From Setomelanomma holmii (lineage: Eukaryota; Ascomycota; Dothideomycetes; Pleosporales; Phaeosphaeriaceae): a stretch of 56,480 bases of DNA. The notes below the pieces were generated by a model. It made no database searches. It was not told the DNA's origin and saw nothing but the letters and a program-made list of their open reading frames with translations. Shown here piece by piece: positions 1 to 10,811 of the stretch. The position numbers were made by a program, and so were the translations under genes. Numbering within the stretch: position 1 is the stretch's first letter; each line of letters begins with the position of its first letter. The stretch is taken from assembly GCA_010015745.1 (NCBI GenBank), contig ML978315.1, forward strand, positions 1-56,480, given 5' to 3'.

Positions 1-275
1 GCGATCGGATGACCAGCCTTGAGAGAGCTAATGAGGCAGCAACAAAGCGTAGGCAGCGCAAAAAGAAGCGGATACAGAAGCAGGGGACGTTAACAAAGGG
101 AGCAGGAGAGGATATACTTGCTCAAAAGGAGGCAGACCAGCAGATACAGCGTGAACAGCGCCAAGGTGGTGAGCGATTAGGCCTTAGCCGCCAGGCTCTG
201 GCGCGCTGCAAGAGGTGCAGAGAGACTGGGCATAACTCACGGACATGCAAAAAAGATACTTTAGACACTGCTTAA
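1..275 (+). pseudogene. 3' end of a pogo/Fot1-like transposase
   Basis: The reading frame is open from the window edge to a TAA at 273-275. It encodes a very basic tail (KRRQRKKKRIQK) followed by a CCHC-like zinc knuckle (CKRCRETGHNSRTC). That combination is typical of the C-terminus of fungal pogo/Fot1-type DDE transposases. The catalytic domain, if it exists, lies outside the window, so intactness cannot be judged. The true start is not here: the first in-frame ATG at position 9 is internal to the family pattern. It is the first of several transposon remnants in 1-4 kb. Family assignment rests on the basic tail plus knuckle only. Confidence 0.6.
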
Positions 276-327
276 TCTATTTTATTATTATATCTATCTT
301 GACTCTTAATGTGGTTGAGATGTACGC

Positions 328-2724
328 CTAAAGAGGTGCACAAAATTGGTGGGGTGGGCCACTCGCTTGTATGGGCCGCTCGCTTGTAAAACACGTTATG
401 TCTCCAAAATGATAGTTCCATGCCATAGTTGGTGTGCAGGAAGCAAAGCGGCCTTGCGTTGCAAGAGCCATGTTCCGCGCTTCTATTAGCTCCGCAGGAT
501 CCTCCTCCTGCCCTGTCTCTACTAGAAAGTTGGTAGCTGTTATCATATCATTGCACTGATATAGAACGAATTGAGACCGTCGAACTTCAATGTCAGCTAG
601 AAACTCCTCTAGTGTTGGAGGTTGCCAGACAGGAGACGGAGCCATAGTCACTGACACAGCGGCAGCTATAGGCGGGGATGAACGAAGAGAAGTAGGTGGC
701 GGTAAAGGAGCAGGCGCAGGTATCGAGACAGATATGCAGGTGGTCACAGGGCCCGCACCTGGAGCAGAGGCGGGGACTGAAACAGTGACAGATGTGTTGA
801 CTTGCTGCACAGCTTCAGCTAGTGTTTGACCTTGGGATTCACAATAAGGTTGAAAGCAAGGAATAGAAGTTGGCACATGTCATTCGAAAGCTGATGGGTC
901 TTGTCGAGTTGATGCTTCGTTCCTCCTTGGCGCACCTCTTGTCTGAGCGGTAAGTGGCTCAAGAACGGATTGGTGCGGCCTTGAGGATAAGCGTACTGAC
1001 GGTCCATGCTTGCGTTGACAGCGCCAATGATCATCGTAGAGATGGTTCAATCGTAGTGTAGATCTAGCAGCTATCACTTCTTGCAGCGTATGGCGGCATG
1101 GAAGACCGTTCGTTTTCTCAAAGAGGCCTGAACAAGGATGCCCACCACAACGCTGCCTTTGCTCTTTCTGGCGTAGCAAGTTTTGTTGCCTGATGCGCTT
1201 GATGGCTGGTGGTGTAAGGACATCATGGATCCCAGGAGGCAGGAATGGCATTGACTCTAGCTTGTGCTGGAATTTGGTTCTGTGTTTGGACGACGCAATC
1301 TCCTTTGTGTACTTGCTGTACTGACTCTTGACCATCTGCTCAATCCTCCCAACATAGCGAAGTAAGTCACCTGTTGAAGTCATAAGATATTCCTTCAAGA
1401 CCTTGTGCATTCCTTCAACAGGTGAACTTGTGATCGTGTTGTAGTGTCGGTGATGAGAGGTCCATGCAGCCGCCCACTCTGTGCGTGTTAGGTATTGGTT
1501 CTCTTGCAGGTACCTGCAAAGCTCTGGCTGGTGACTGTAGTCTTTGAGCAAATCGTTCCATTTGAACTGGAACTCGAGCGGTCTCTTTGCATAGATAAGC
1601 TACCCTTATTAGCCTAACGTTGTTTGATCTAAAAAAGAGCTGCTTTACAGCGCTCTTAGCGTTTAGGGTTAGCTTACCTGAGTCCAACGCTTCATAAATG
1701 AAGCCTTTTGCTCAGCAATCCCCTGCTTCTCCTCTTTTGTCGTGCCATCAGCGTCTCGCCAGACCTGTTACGCTTTTGTCTGAACGTTCTTGTTAATGTG
1801 CCATACGCACAAGAGTTGCGGAACCCCTAGGAGCAGCGAGCGCGCTGACATCTTTAATGCTTCCTCTTGATCGCTGATGAACACACGTGGTTGTTGTACG
1901 CCTGTCTTGAGGAGGAAGTTTGTAATCGCCCAATAGTAGTCTGCATGTGACTCGTTGCTAAGAAAGCAGAAGCCCGCAGAGAAGAACGTCTGCAGGTTGG
2001 TGCAGCCTAGTATGTGCAGCAGAGGAAGTCTGTACTTGTTGGTTCGGTATGTGCAGTCCATTAGCAGGACGTCAGGGTTTGCCAGCAGAAGTTCGACCTG
2101 CTTCTGATGGGCAAAGAAGAGGTTCTGGATGCGATTGTTATCGTCCTTCTTGACAGCAAAAACCCAGTCTGTTGTAGATAGATCGTCTAGTAATGCCTCT
2201 ATCGGACTCCTTCCATCCAAATGTCTCTCTCTGATTGTCTTTCTCTCGCCGCGGATGTCGGTGGTAGAGATCAGTGTGTCTTGATCTTCACTTTGAATTG
2301 CAGCAAGGATCTGCATTGGCCGCGCCCCCGCGTGGGTCATCAACTCGACCACTTCCTTCTGTGCTGTCGTGCACTTGCGATACACGTTGTGCGCGCTAGA
2401 ATTAATTGATCGGGAGTGGTTGTGCTGCTTGTCTAGAACCTCTAGCTTCCATTATTCGCTGTGCTTCACCTTAAAAATGACCAGCTTGAAGGGACATCCT
2501 GTCGCACGCGTGCTTGTGTTTAGTCTCGTTGCGCTTGATTGGTAGGTCCGACAGCGGTCACAATGGTAATAGTATCGTGTTTTGAAATCAGAATTGTGAG
2601 GCTTACTTCGCTTGAGAACAAAGCCATAGCCATGTTGCATGCTGTGCGTCTTGAGAGCATTGTATGCCTCTTCGTAAGAGTCATAGAGAAGGTCTAGAGG
2701 GGCTGGAATGGCTTCCATGGTCAT
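328..2724 (-). pseudogene. MULE (Mutator-like, Hop-type) transposase, RIP-like damage
   Basis: One reading frame runs from ATG 2724 to the stop at 328 if three in-frame stops and one intron are accepted. Order: N-terminal FAR1/WRKY-GCM1-like zinc finger (CDRC.. near residues 55-80), MULE transposase domain (LLMDCTYRTNKY, FISDQEEALK, CVWHINKN), then a C-terminal Cys/His region with SPVEGMHKVLK and GLPCRH like a SWIM finger. Stops are TAA 2452-2454, TAA 1768-1770 and TGA 880-882; each lies in the same frame as the codons on both sides, so they are nonsense changes and not frameshifts. The two TAA fit CAA to TAA, and the TGA fits CGA to TGA. A likely intron runs from 1677 to 1567 (GTAAGC..CCAG). 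It would have cut, pasted and integrated its element; it is now dead. Terminal repeats were not recognised. Confidence 0.8.
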
Positions 2725-2952
2725 ACATGTAGAACTAGAGACAAGCGACTACAACACAGAGAGAGGAATAAGGAGGTTAACGTAGTGCGGAGACGCGTGG
2801 ACGTCGCGCTGTAGTTGCGTTGATAGATTACGCGCTAAGCTTGCTTGGGCAGTTGATTTCCGCTAACACTAGCGCAGGGGACAAATCTCAAAGGGGGGAC
2901 AAATCACGCTAGCCATGTTAGAATCTCATACTAAGTTACACAATCATGTAGT

Positions 2953-3117
2953 ATGGCCTACGCTAGCGTCAACATCACGTTCGCAGGCGATGGTAACCAG
3001 AGGCTGCAGATAGGGCACAACTACGGCTCTATCAAGAACTACTTCTATGTTCCTGCTGGCAAGTGCCCCCGCCCCCACCTCGACCAGCGCTGCGCTAACC
3101 CCGCTGTGTCTCTATAG
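2953..3117 (+). other. Orphan exon with RHIM-like amyloid-signalling motif
   Basis: A 54-codon ORF from ATG 2953 to TAG 3115-3117. Residues 8-38 read as the Gly/Asn-rich pattern seen at the N-terminus of fungal NLR (STAND) proteins and partner effectors: ITFAGDGN, then LQIGHNYGSI, then a FYVPAGK tail. The core L-Q-I-G fits the hydrophobic-Gln-hydrophobic-Gly centre of RHIM and of the fungal PP motif (HELLP, SBP, PNT1); the sigma motif of SesB-type proteins is similar. In such proteins the motif templates amyloid folding to pass a cell-death signal. Here the frame ends soon after the motif and no NACHT or NB-ARC domain follows, so it is probably a gene remnant. It lies about 230 bp upstream of the MULE start codon. 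Motif class (PP versus sigma) is uncertain. Confidence 0.5.
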
Positions 3118-3491
3118 AACGTATACATGCAACGTCCTTGCGGAAAAGATGTACTTCTTAGGTGGTTGTTAAGCTGTTTTATAAAGCAACTTTGTTGGAT
3201 GCAAAGAGGCCGACCTTCTCGCTCCTTGGCTTGAAGGTTGATATAGTCGATATTCTGACAAACTTCAGTGAAAAGTGTTGGTAATATTAGTAATCTAAAA
3301 TTAAGGCGCGTGCGTTTCAACACCGCACAGCCTTGTGGATGTGATTGAATGCTCAGCAGTCCTAGCAAGAAAATTCAAGCGCCTATCTGTTCTGCTTAGG
3401 GGCGTAGTAAGGGGGTAGAGCTAAGAATCATAGATAAGTTAGCTAGTAAGTGACAGATTGTGGGAATCGCCACCGCTGTTGCTCAGATTGG

Positions 3492-3512
3492 CTTCGGCTT
3501 TGCAAGCCGAAG
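3492..3512. repeat. Perfect 9-bp stem, 3-nt loop hairpin
   Basis: CTTCGGCTT, loop TGC, AAGCCGAAG. It lies about 80 bp before the left end of the LTR at 3593. No Rho-type terminator logic applies in a fungus; it may belong to the internal region of the retroelement. The rest of 3118-3592 holds no gene I can support. Confidence 0.5.
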
Positions 3513-3592
3513 ACAGCACATCCGGCCTAGTACCGTAGAGAGGGGTAATCACACTCTCTACACGGGTGACGATAGATAGAACAACCCACAAT

Positions 3593-3869
3593 TGTAACGG
3601 TTTTGGGCCTTGCCCAGATCTACTCTAGTACAAGTTGGGATAGCTCATGTGAGGCAGTCTATATATGTAACGGTTTGGGCCTTGCCCAGACCCACTCTAG
3701 TACGAGTTGGGATAGCTCATGTATGGCAGTCTATATATGTAGCTCCGCCCACCTCAGGTAGTCAATTCAGCGCAGTCCTCCCCCTCCGTACCGTTACAAT
3801 ATATGTAGCTCCGCCCACCTCAGATAGTTAATTCAGCGCAGTCCCTCCCCTTCTCTCCGTACCGTTACA
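3593..3869. mobile_element. LTR remnant interrupted by a nested copy of itself
   Basis: Starts TGTAACGG and ends CCGTTACA, the TG..CA form of LTR ends. Its left half (3593-3665) and right half (3799-3869) match the left and right halves of the 133-bp LTR at 3666-3798. Removing that insert and one copy of its target duplication gives a continuous LTR of the same layout. Flanking 5-mers of the outer copy do not match (ACAAT, GATAA), so its own target duplication is lost or it arose by recombination. No internal domain is present, so this is a solo LTR or LTR fragment. Bases 3870-4224 hold nothing recognisable. Confidence 0.75.
3666..3798. mobile_element. Nested solo LTR, 133 bp, with ATATA target duplication
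   Basis: Begins TGTAACGG and ends CCGTTACA. It is flanked on both sides by the 5-mer ATATA (3661-3665 and 3799-3803), the expected integrase footprint of an LTR retrotransposon. The host sequence on either side is another copy of the same LTR, and inside the inner copy the same place reads GTCTATATATGTAGC, confirming the target site. No coding region accompanies it. Confidence 0.85.
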
Positions 3870-4724
3870 GATAAGAGTCTCCTTTCCGATTCATCGATGT
3901 CTTCTACGGCCATTCCCAACCTTAAACTTAGGCTCCAAAAAAGAAGTGCAATGATGGACCTGGGGCGAATCGGACACGCACATCCGAAATGATGGAGCGT
4001 TTCCTTCACTCTGTCAGAAGTACCAATGGTAACCAATCACGCATGGTAAAAAGCTAACATATTGTGGCCATGTTTCCGCACAATGTCGTATATTTCTAGT
4101 ACCTCGCCCAGAACTTTACCAAGTATCTTCGCCATATCCATTCACCGGGCATGACGACCGCTAGGAAATTACCGGAAGCCTTTGCTAGGGGCCGACTCTA
4201 TTAGACAGTACCCTGGCGACCGCCATGCCACCGCCATCGATGAACGCGTCGCCTTTCACTATGTCTCGTGAGGCAGCGCACGCAAGGCTTACAGCGCATT
4301 TATCACACTTGCCCAAATTCTATCAATCGAATGCTCAAACTTCTCTCACATCAACTTCTATTCATCAGTTGCCCAATCTTGAACACAACCGCCTCTCCTC
4401 TCAACTTTGGCCCAGTCGCTCAATCTTTCCAGAGGCGTATTGACCTCCTCACACCGTCGCCGCTCTTTACTCAAACATCAAACGCCCTCTTCCGACACAG
4501 CGCATCTTACGCTCTCTTGATCGTCGGGTTCGGGAGAACACCGCACTGCAGGAACAGCAGTTCACCTTTTTACTGGCTCCAAGTCCCTAATCGAAGTCCC
4601 TTTACAAAAGTGTTGACTACCCTAAAACCATCTGGAAAGCTCTAGTCCGATCCAAAATCTGCTAACATGGCACGTATCAAAAGTCCTCATATGTCGCAAT
4701 TTGCTCCTTACTAACAACACCTAG

Positions 4725-5582
4725 ACGTGTAGAGACGAGCATCCCACCCATCACAACCAGGCCCCAGCTCTACGCCTCCAGTATCGTCTGGAACGTATTA
4801 GTCATAACTGGGTGGTCCGCCGTATTCGTGAACAAAATCGCCGCATCCGAGAGCGCAATAAAGCTCGCCGCCAGTTCCGTGCCGCGAAGGTGGAGCTGAA
4901 GCGCAAAGTCCGTAGCTGGAAGAAAGACATGAACGAGCTTATCCGTACGCTCAAAGATCTGGAGCAGCGCTGGCGCGCAAATACTAGTTTCGTCACGACG
5001 CAAGACTGGGACACCGCAGTGGAGGACAAGGGGAAGAAAATGCAGATCTTGTTTGGGAAGAAATACCCAAAGGAGCAGTGGCCGAAAGGTGTGACATACC
5101 TGAACATGATTACGCTCATGGAGTATGAGCAGAAGGAAGAGAAGAAGGGTGCTAGCAAGCGCGGGGTCGAAGCGAAGAAGAAGTCCGAAGCCAAGAAAAC
5201 CGCTAAAACCTTGAAGCAAGCACCCACTTCTGATCAAACCGAGATCGCGACTAAAAGTAGAGGTTCCGCCATTCTACCGATTCGTCCAGCTGTTGTGCCG
5301 ACACCATGGTCCCGCACCCCTCTCGCACCTGACCTCAGCGTCGAAGAGCAAATTCGACAGCTCGAATTCTCGGCCGCTAAAGCAGAACAGCAATTTGAGT
5401 ACTTAGGCCGGAGCCAGGTCGTCGGCCCACACGCCGTGGGTTATGACCAGTGGATGAAAGCTGTGGAGGGCACGGATGCGCTGGAGACGGACTGGAAGAT
5501 TCGGGGCTTGGTGGAGTTGGCGAGACGGAGACAGATGGGAGAGCTGTGCGATGGGTGGGCTTTTGGTGTGTATCATAGTTAG
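4725..5582 (+). CDS. Unknown coiled-coil protein, 3' exon
   Basis: An open frame of 286 codons follows a good 3' splice site at 4724 (TTACTAACAACACCTAG, with a near-perfect branch point) and ends at TAG 5580-5582. There is no ATG near the 5' end of this frame, so the start must lie in an upstream exon, which I could not settle. Residues 30-140 are rich in Arg, Lys and Glu with heptad-like spacing (REQNRRIRERNK), suggesting a coiled coil; a Pro-containing linker and a second helical part follow. No catalytic motif is visible. Upstream, 4225-4440 is an open frame from an ATG and 4446-4580 holds a similar-looking helical frame, but stops at 4441-4443 and near 4588 break it, so the 5' part may be mis-spliced in my reading or decayed. 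Function unknown. Confidence 0.5.
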   Translation, partial: TCRDEHPTHHNQAPALRLQYRLERISHNWVVRRIREQNRRIRERNKARRQFRAAKVELKRKVRSWKKDMNELIRTLKDLEQRWRANTSFVTTQDWDTAVEDKGKKMQILFGKKYPKEQWPKGVTYLNMITLMEYEQKEEKKGASKRGVEAKKKSEAKKTAKTLKQAPTSDQTEIATKSRGSAILPIRPAVVPTPWSRTPLAPDLSVEEQIRQLEFSAAKAEQQFEYLGRSQVVGPHAVGYDQWMKAVEGTDALETDWKIRGLVELARRRQMGELCDGWAFGVYHS

Positions 5583-5803
5583 CGACCTTGATATAGACCA
5601 GAGAGCTTAGCGGCCTCATCATTTGAGACCTGCTCAGCAGATACGTGGACGGGGTTTTCGGTGGATACGATAGCATTATATCAGCGTGAGCATTTTGCAC
5701 AACCATAGTGTCCTCAGCTACAACAATATGCCATTTAGATTAATGTAATACCCCGTTTATTCGTCGCGTGCTTCAGTCGAGTCGACCAAATCACTACCTA
5801 CAA
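5583..5803. other. Gap between convergent genes
   Basis: Short space between the unknown + strand gene and the 3' end of the amylase gene. AT-rich, no ORF with support; likely holds both 3' untranslated regions. Confidence 0.4.
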
Positions 5804-7690
5804 TTATTGCCATGTCGTACTTACGCTCGCACTCGCTGAACACGCCGGTACACTCAGAGACCTATTCGGATCGCTCTCCCAGCTCACCGTTCCGCTGCTC
5901 GACACCTTGACAAACTTATACTGTACCGCCGACCCCGCCGCTATCGACAACGTGACCTTCCACACCGGGTTGCTCGCCGTGTACGATGAGGCAGAAAGAC
6001 TGACGCCATTGCTTAGGTTCCAGCTACCCAGTTGTGTAGTGTTGCCCACAATCTTGATCGTGTCGCCAACGACGGTGGTCACCTTTTCGGTGAAGCTTAC
6101 GGATACAGAAGTCGGGCATGCAGTGGATGTTGCTTTGATGGTTGAGGTTGCGAGGGTTGTGCGTGTGCTTGAGACTGAGTTGGCTATCGCTGTGCTAGTG
6201 GCGGTGGTGGCGACAAGGACGATGGGATTACCGCTGCTGACCGTCACGCAGACCTGACCGTTGCCGTCCGAAGTGATTACCGTGCTGCTACCGCTGAACA
6301 CGTCGGTCCAGCGCCCGTTGGCTTTTTGTGTGTTGAAACAATGCTGGGCGTTCGAGCTGCTGCCAGCATTGGTAGTGAGGATGACGAGGTTACCACCAGC
6401 TCGCGACCATGCGTAAGCGTTGCTTGCGACGTAGACGTGGGTATGGTCGTTTCCGGCAAGACCTCCAGCTGATACACGAGCGGCAGTCAGCTTCTTGATA
6501 GCCTGATACAAGTCCGTGCTTGTGCTGAAACTGCTGCGCCACAAGTCCTCGCGATTTGCTGGATCTGCGCCACCAGAGTAGCCTTGTTCGGTGCCGTAGT
6601 ACACGATCGGAATGCCTCGTGAGAGAATGACGAAGGCCAAAGCATTCTTGAGGAGCGTTTGGTCATTCTTGGCGTTCAGCCACCTCGGGTTGTCATGATT
6701 GTCGAGGAACGTGCCCAGGGCGGTCGGGTCAGGGAAGCTGCTGCTGATGGTGTCGATCATATCGACAAGGTCCTGAGAGCTACCAGTCTGTTGGTAGAAC
6801 CGGTTCATCGGGTAATAGATAGCATAGTTCAGCAGTCCCCCCATAAGCTTTGCATATGGAGCTAGGTACGCTGGGTCGCCATCAAACACCTCGCCAATGG
6901 TGTAGACGCCTGCTGCAGAGGAAAAACCGGGCCAAAAGTCTTTGGACACGTGCTTGACAGTATCAATGCGCACACCATCGAAGGAGTACTCCTTGACTAG
7001 CCAGCTAATCCATGTGTTCAATACGGCCGTGACATTGGAAGCCGTCTGGTCGATATCGGGAAGGTTGGCGATGCGGCAAACCTCGACCGACGTCTGGTTG
7101 TTGTAGTCGATGTCGCAGTCTGTGTGATATGATGATGCTTGATTGAGTGGTACTGGTCTATTGTCCGCAATGTTGGCGAAGCCCATGTGGTTCGCGACAA
7201 CATCGACCATGACATAGATGCCCTGTGATTGGTTAGTCGAGGAAGCGAAGTCGGTCCGGGTATGCATACCTTTGTATGAGCGGTCGAGACCAAACTCTTC
7301 AGGTCGGCTGCTGTGCCGTAATTTGAATTGACGCTATATAGGTCCTGCGCCCAGTAACCATGATAACCTCCGGCGCTGTCTTTTCGACTCATTAGCTATC
7401 GATCAACATGACCCGAGGAAGTACCCACTTGCAACCACCGGAGTGATCCAGATCGCATCGAATCCTAGGCCCTTGATATAATCCAACTTGGACTCCAGGC
7501 CCTTGAAAGTACCACCACAGTAGTTTCCGAGGTCTCCGCATGCTGAGCCACCGGTATCGCTGCTGCTCCGGGCAACACGGTCTGTCAACGCGAAGTAGAT
7601 GCTACGAGACTTCCAGGCACTCGTGTCGGCGGCAGAGACCAGGGAGTTGAAGTAAAGAAAGAAAGTAAGAAGAGCATTGAAGAGCAACAT
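5804..7690 (-). CDS. Secreted GH13 alpha-amylase with CBM20
   Basis: Three exons, 7690-7429, 7379-7270 and 7222-5804, give 596 residues; both introns are GT..AG of about 50 bp. It hydrolyses internal alpha-1,4 bonds of starch outside the cell. A signal peptide (MLLFNALLTFFLYFNSLVSA) precedes a GH13_1 barrel. Landmarks: ITPVVANSAGGYHGYW, DVVANHMG, FDGVRIDTVKHV (nucleophile Asp), IGEVFDGD (acid/base Glu) and FLDNHDNPR (third Asp). A Ser/Thr-rich linker then leads to a C-terminal CBM20 starch-binding domain (TQLGSWN, YKFVKV, WESDPNR) of about 100 residues. Length fits fungal amylases with CBM20. It lies head-to-head with the starch-active LPMO gene, which ends in the same type of module, so the two probably serve starch use together. 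All catalytic residues are present and no break is seen. Confidence 0.93.
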
Positions 7691-7774
7691 CTTAGAGGAA
7701 GTGCAAGGTCGGCGATGATGGCGCCGTTGTCGATCAAAAAAGTCGTGGTGTTTCGAGGAGGTTTTGATGTTCGC

Positions 7775-7780
7775 TTTATA
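7775..7780 (-). promoter_or_regulatory. TATA box of the amylase gene
   Basis: TATAAA read on the minus strand, about 85 bp before the ATG at 7690. Position and sequence are right for a fungal core promoter; not tested. Confidence 0.5.
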
Positions 7781-8630
7781 GCAAGGCGTCCCGCGCAGCC
7801 TTAGGACTACCACGACAACCCTCCAATCTTGATGGAGCCGCGATTTGCAATTTTACTGGTGTTTCGCGCCGTTCAGCTCCACTTCGTCATGAGTCGTGTT
7901 GGTGGTGAACTCGAGCATAAGTCAAAAGTTCTGGAAGATCAGCAGGTACCCGAGCGGCCCGGCACGCAACCAGTAAAGCATGTGAACGTCACAAGGTACA
8001 GACACATCACCGCATAATATGCATCATAGTATTGTATGATCTTCAGTCGGTCCGAGTGCTGCGCCGGTAGTTGTGCATAGAAGGTGCTTCGTGAGCGCGG
8101 AGCCGAACTTGTGGGGTACATGAAACGGTCGACCTACCCAATCAGGCAGTCGGGTGCCTTGTTCTGCAAGCTTCGGCTTATGCTCTAATGTACACCTATC
8201 CGCGTTGGTCGCAATCTCCGGGCGACGGTTTCGAAACAGCTGGTGAGGCACTGGAAATAAACACGGACCGTGAGGCGCAGATAACGATGGACTCGGGACA
8301 TTCGAACAAGCGAGCTCCGCGACCTCGGATCTGAGGTTTGGCGCCTCTCTTCACCCGGTTTTCGTGTCATCCATCGCGGGGCTCCACAGTCTAGCACATG
8401 GCAGCGCGGAATATAGATTAAGGTGCGGGCCGGAAAATACGTGTTCCTCTCGTGACCACAACGCAGACTTACTGGAAAGAGTTGCTCCGGTTATGGCGCG
8501 ATGTTTCGCCGACTTGTGTCCAATGGAGTCCATGTCCAGACATGCTTCCATGGAGGACGTCGTAGACGAGCTTGGGAAGCTGGAACGGAGCATCATGAAT
8601 GAATGCAGAGTTGACTTTGATGGTTTTTGG
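7781..8630. other. Divergent intergenic region, amylase / LPMO
   Basis: The two ATGs are 1,038 bp apart and both promoters must lie here. I looked for AmyR-type CGG pairs with 8-bp spacing and did not find a clear one; only a CCG pair with 9-bp spacing was seen near 8050. A non-ATG open frame at 8364-8660 is not convincing as a gene. Confidence 0.4.
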
Positions 8631-8637
8631 TATATAA
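8631..8637 (+). promoter_or_regulatory. TATA box of the LPMO gene
   Basis: TATATAA, about 95 bp before the ATG at 8729. It mirrors the TATA box of the divergent amylase gene at nearly the same distance. Confidence 0.5.
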
Positions 8638-8728
8638 TGGCGACTTGCGATAAAGAGTAAAGAGGTGGTAGTCATTAGCATCTCGACTGTTAATACTTGC
8701 TCAACACCAGATCGCACTCGGACCTATC

Positions 8729-9970
8729 ATGCATTCCTCAATCGCGTTCCTGTCTACATTTACGGCTTCGATCAATGCCCACGGCTACCTTTCCTCTCCC
8801 ATGAGCCGGACAGGACTCAATGCCCAGGCCGGTGTTGACACCTGCCCTGAGTGCACGATCTTGGAGCCTGTCACTGCCTGGCCTGACCTGGACAGTGCCC
8901 AGGTTGGTCGCAGTGGTCCTTGTGGCTACAACGCGCGCGTCTCGGTCGACTGTATGTACAACTTGCGCTCGATGTCTTGGGAGAATGTCACTGACTTGGC
9001 TCGTCCGCTATAAGACAACCAGCCCGGTCCTAAATGGGGATCTCAGCCGGTGATTAGCTACACTGCTGGCGATACAGTGAACGTGCAATGGTGCCTGGAC
9101 GCAAACGGTGACCATGGCGGCATGTTCTCATACCGGATCTGTCAAGACCAGTCGATTGTCGACAAGCTTTTGACACCAGGCTATCTGCCCACCGATGCTG
9201 AGAAGCAGGCTGCAGAAAATTGCTTCGAAGCCGGCTTGCTGAAATGCACCGACGTAAATGGCCAAACATGCGGCTATAACGCGGACTGTGAGCAAGGGCA
9301 AGCGTGCTGGCGCAACGACTGGTTCACCTGCGGTGGCTTCAACAATGGCGCGAAATGCCGAAGTGTAGACAACGCAGCGCTCAACTCGTGCTACACCAGC
9401 ATTGCTGGTGGATACACCGTGAGTTCCAAGATCAAGATCCCGAACTATTCTTCGAACCACACTCTCTTGTCGTTCAAGTGGAACTCCTACCAGACGCCAC
9501 AGGTCTATCTGACTTGCGCGGACATTGCGATAAATGGCGCTGGGAGTACCACACCCAATCCTTCCACTTCCAGTAAAGCGACGACTGCGAGCTCGAGCAA
9601 GGCCGCCACACCCACTACCATCGCCACCTCAATTGCAACTGGATGCGCAACCCCGGTAGCGACTGTGGCCGTGACCTTCAACTCCCAGACCACAACAACG
9701 TACGGTCAAACAGTCAAGATTGCTGGCTCGATATCTCAACTTGGAAGCTGGAATACCGCGAACGCACCAGCTCTTTCTGCGTCGCAGTACACAACGGCTA
9801 ATCCGCTCTGGACTACGACCCTCAACTTGCCAGCTGGCACGAGCTTCGAATACAAGTTCATCAAGGTGGAGAGTAGCGGCAGTGTGACGTACGAGTCGGG
9901 TACAAACCGTGCTTACACGGTGCCAAAGGATTGTACTGGCAAGGCGACCGTGGATGCGACGTGGAAATGA
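8729..9970 (+). CDS. Starch-active lytic polysaccharide monooxygenase (AA13) with CBM20
   Basis: Two exons, 8729-8951 and 9015-9970 (GTATGT donor, CTATAAG acceptor), give 392 residues. AA13 enzymes are copper oxidases that cleave starch chains and boost amylases. The signal peptide (MHSSIAFLSTFTASINA) should be cut before His, leaving HGYLSSPM at the mature N-terminus; that His is half of the copper histidine brace. The core has many Cys (DTCPECT, GPCGYN, WCLDANGDHGGMFSYRICQ, CWRNDWFTCGG), as in AA13. A Ser/Thr linker leads to a C-terminal CBM20 (SQLGSWN, YKFIKV, YESGTNRAY) that resembles the one on the amylase across the promoter. No break is visible. The family call rests on overall pattern and the CBM20; a search would separate AA13 from other LPMO families. 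Confidence 0.9.
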
Positions 9971-10811
9971 TCGGCAGACTGCAGGGTTTTGTTTGCTCAT
10001 TGTTGTGGCTGTATCTGCCGGGACCCGCCTTGATGTTTCCTATTCATTCTCGATAGACCATCCGATATAAGATGTTCCGCTTGCAGAAGTCGCCCCGAGC
10101 TGCCTTTGTGCCAGATGTCATGACTAGGAGACTCCTGACGCCTCAGACATTAATTCCCCGCATGTCCGCAACGACGCACGAAAACAAAGGAGGTTACTGG
10201 AATCGGCGCATGTATCGATCATAAGTAAAGTCGTACGGACCAGCGTGCCTGAAAGGATTGCGCCCCAAAGAACGCCCATCTCTTGTGCTACAAACTTGTC
10301 GTTGAGGTATGACCTCGGACGCTAGCGCGAGTCCAATGATGTGGTCGATGAGTCCTGTGGCAGACGCTTGTCAGCAGCGCGGAGTACGTTCTACCAGATC
10401 TCAAAGCGTGCGTGACCCTGCAGTATGTTCAAGGAATGCGACATGTCTAGGTAGACGCAACCACGATCCTTTGCATCCCGCTCTTCGCAATTGACGTCCT
10501 GGGCTAGCTTGCGTAATTGCCGACAAGCATCCGCCGCGAAGATGAAGGGGGTAATCTTTCGCTTTCCGCGAGCGTAGACATGACCCGGGCCAATTGGGAT
10601 GTGTATGAGGAGTTGGGGAAGAATGAAATCAGCTTTCTGGACCACAAGCTTATGCGCTTCTCCACCCAAGCCATTCTGCTCGGCATGTCAGATACGCAGC
10701 TTGAACTCAACCCAGAGATGAAATACTAGACCCTCTCCCCTTGGTAGAGCCCATAGTCAGCTCAATGCGCACTCGAAACGACCCAGGAATACAGCAGCGT
10801 TTCCCCCTTCT
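9971..10811. other. Intergenic, no supported gene
   Basis: Short open frames overlap on both strands. One + strand stretch, ending near 10729 (ANWDVYEELGKNEISFLDHK), reads like protein and could be an exon or remnant linked to the next ORF, but no start or splice sites settle it. Confidence 0.3.

Noticed and set aside
819..1034. Separate small ORF inside the MULE
   Set aside because: It is a shifted frame; the MULE frame continues through this region with only a TGA at 880.
5907..6257. + strand ORF antisense to the amylase CBM20
   Set aside because: Shadow of the real minus-strand gene; Val/Ala-rich translation typical of antisense of a Thr/Ser-rich linker.
8364..8660. ORF in the amylase-LPMO promoter region
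   Set aside because: It has no ATG at its 5' end, overlaps opposing ORFs of similar length, contains the LPMO TATA box and shows no domain.
7691..8728. AmyR-type CGG-N8-CGG sites
   Set aside because: No pair with 8-bp spacing was found by eye; only a 9-bp spaced CCG pair near 8050.
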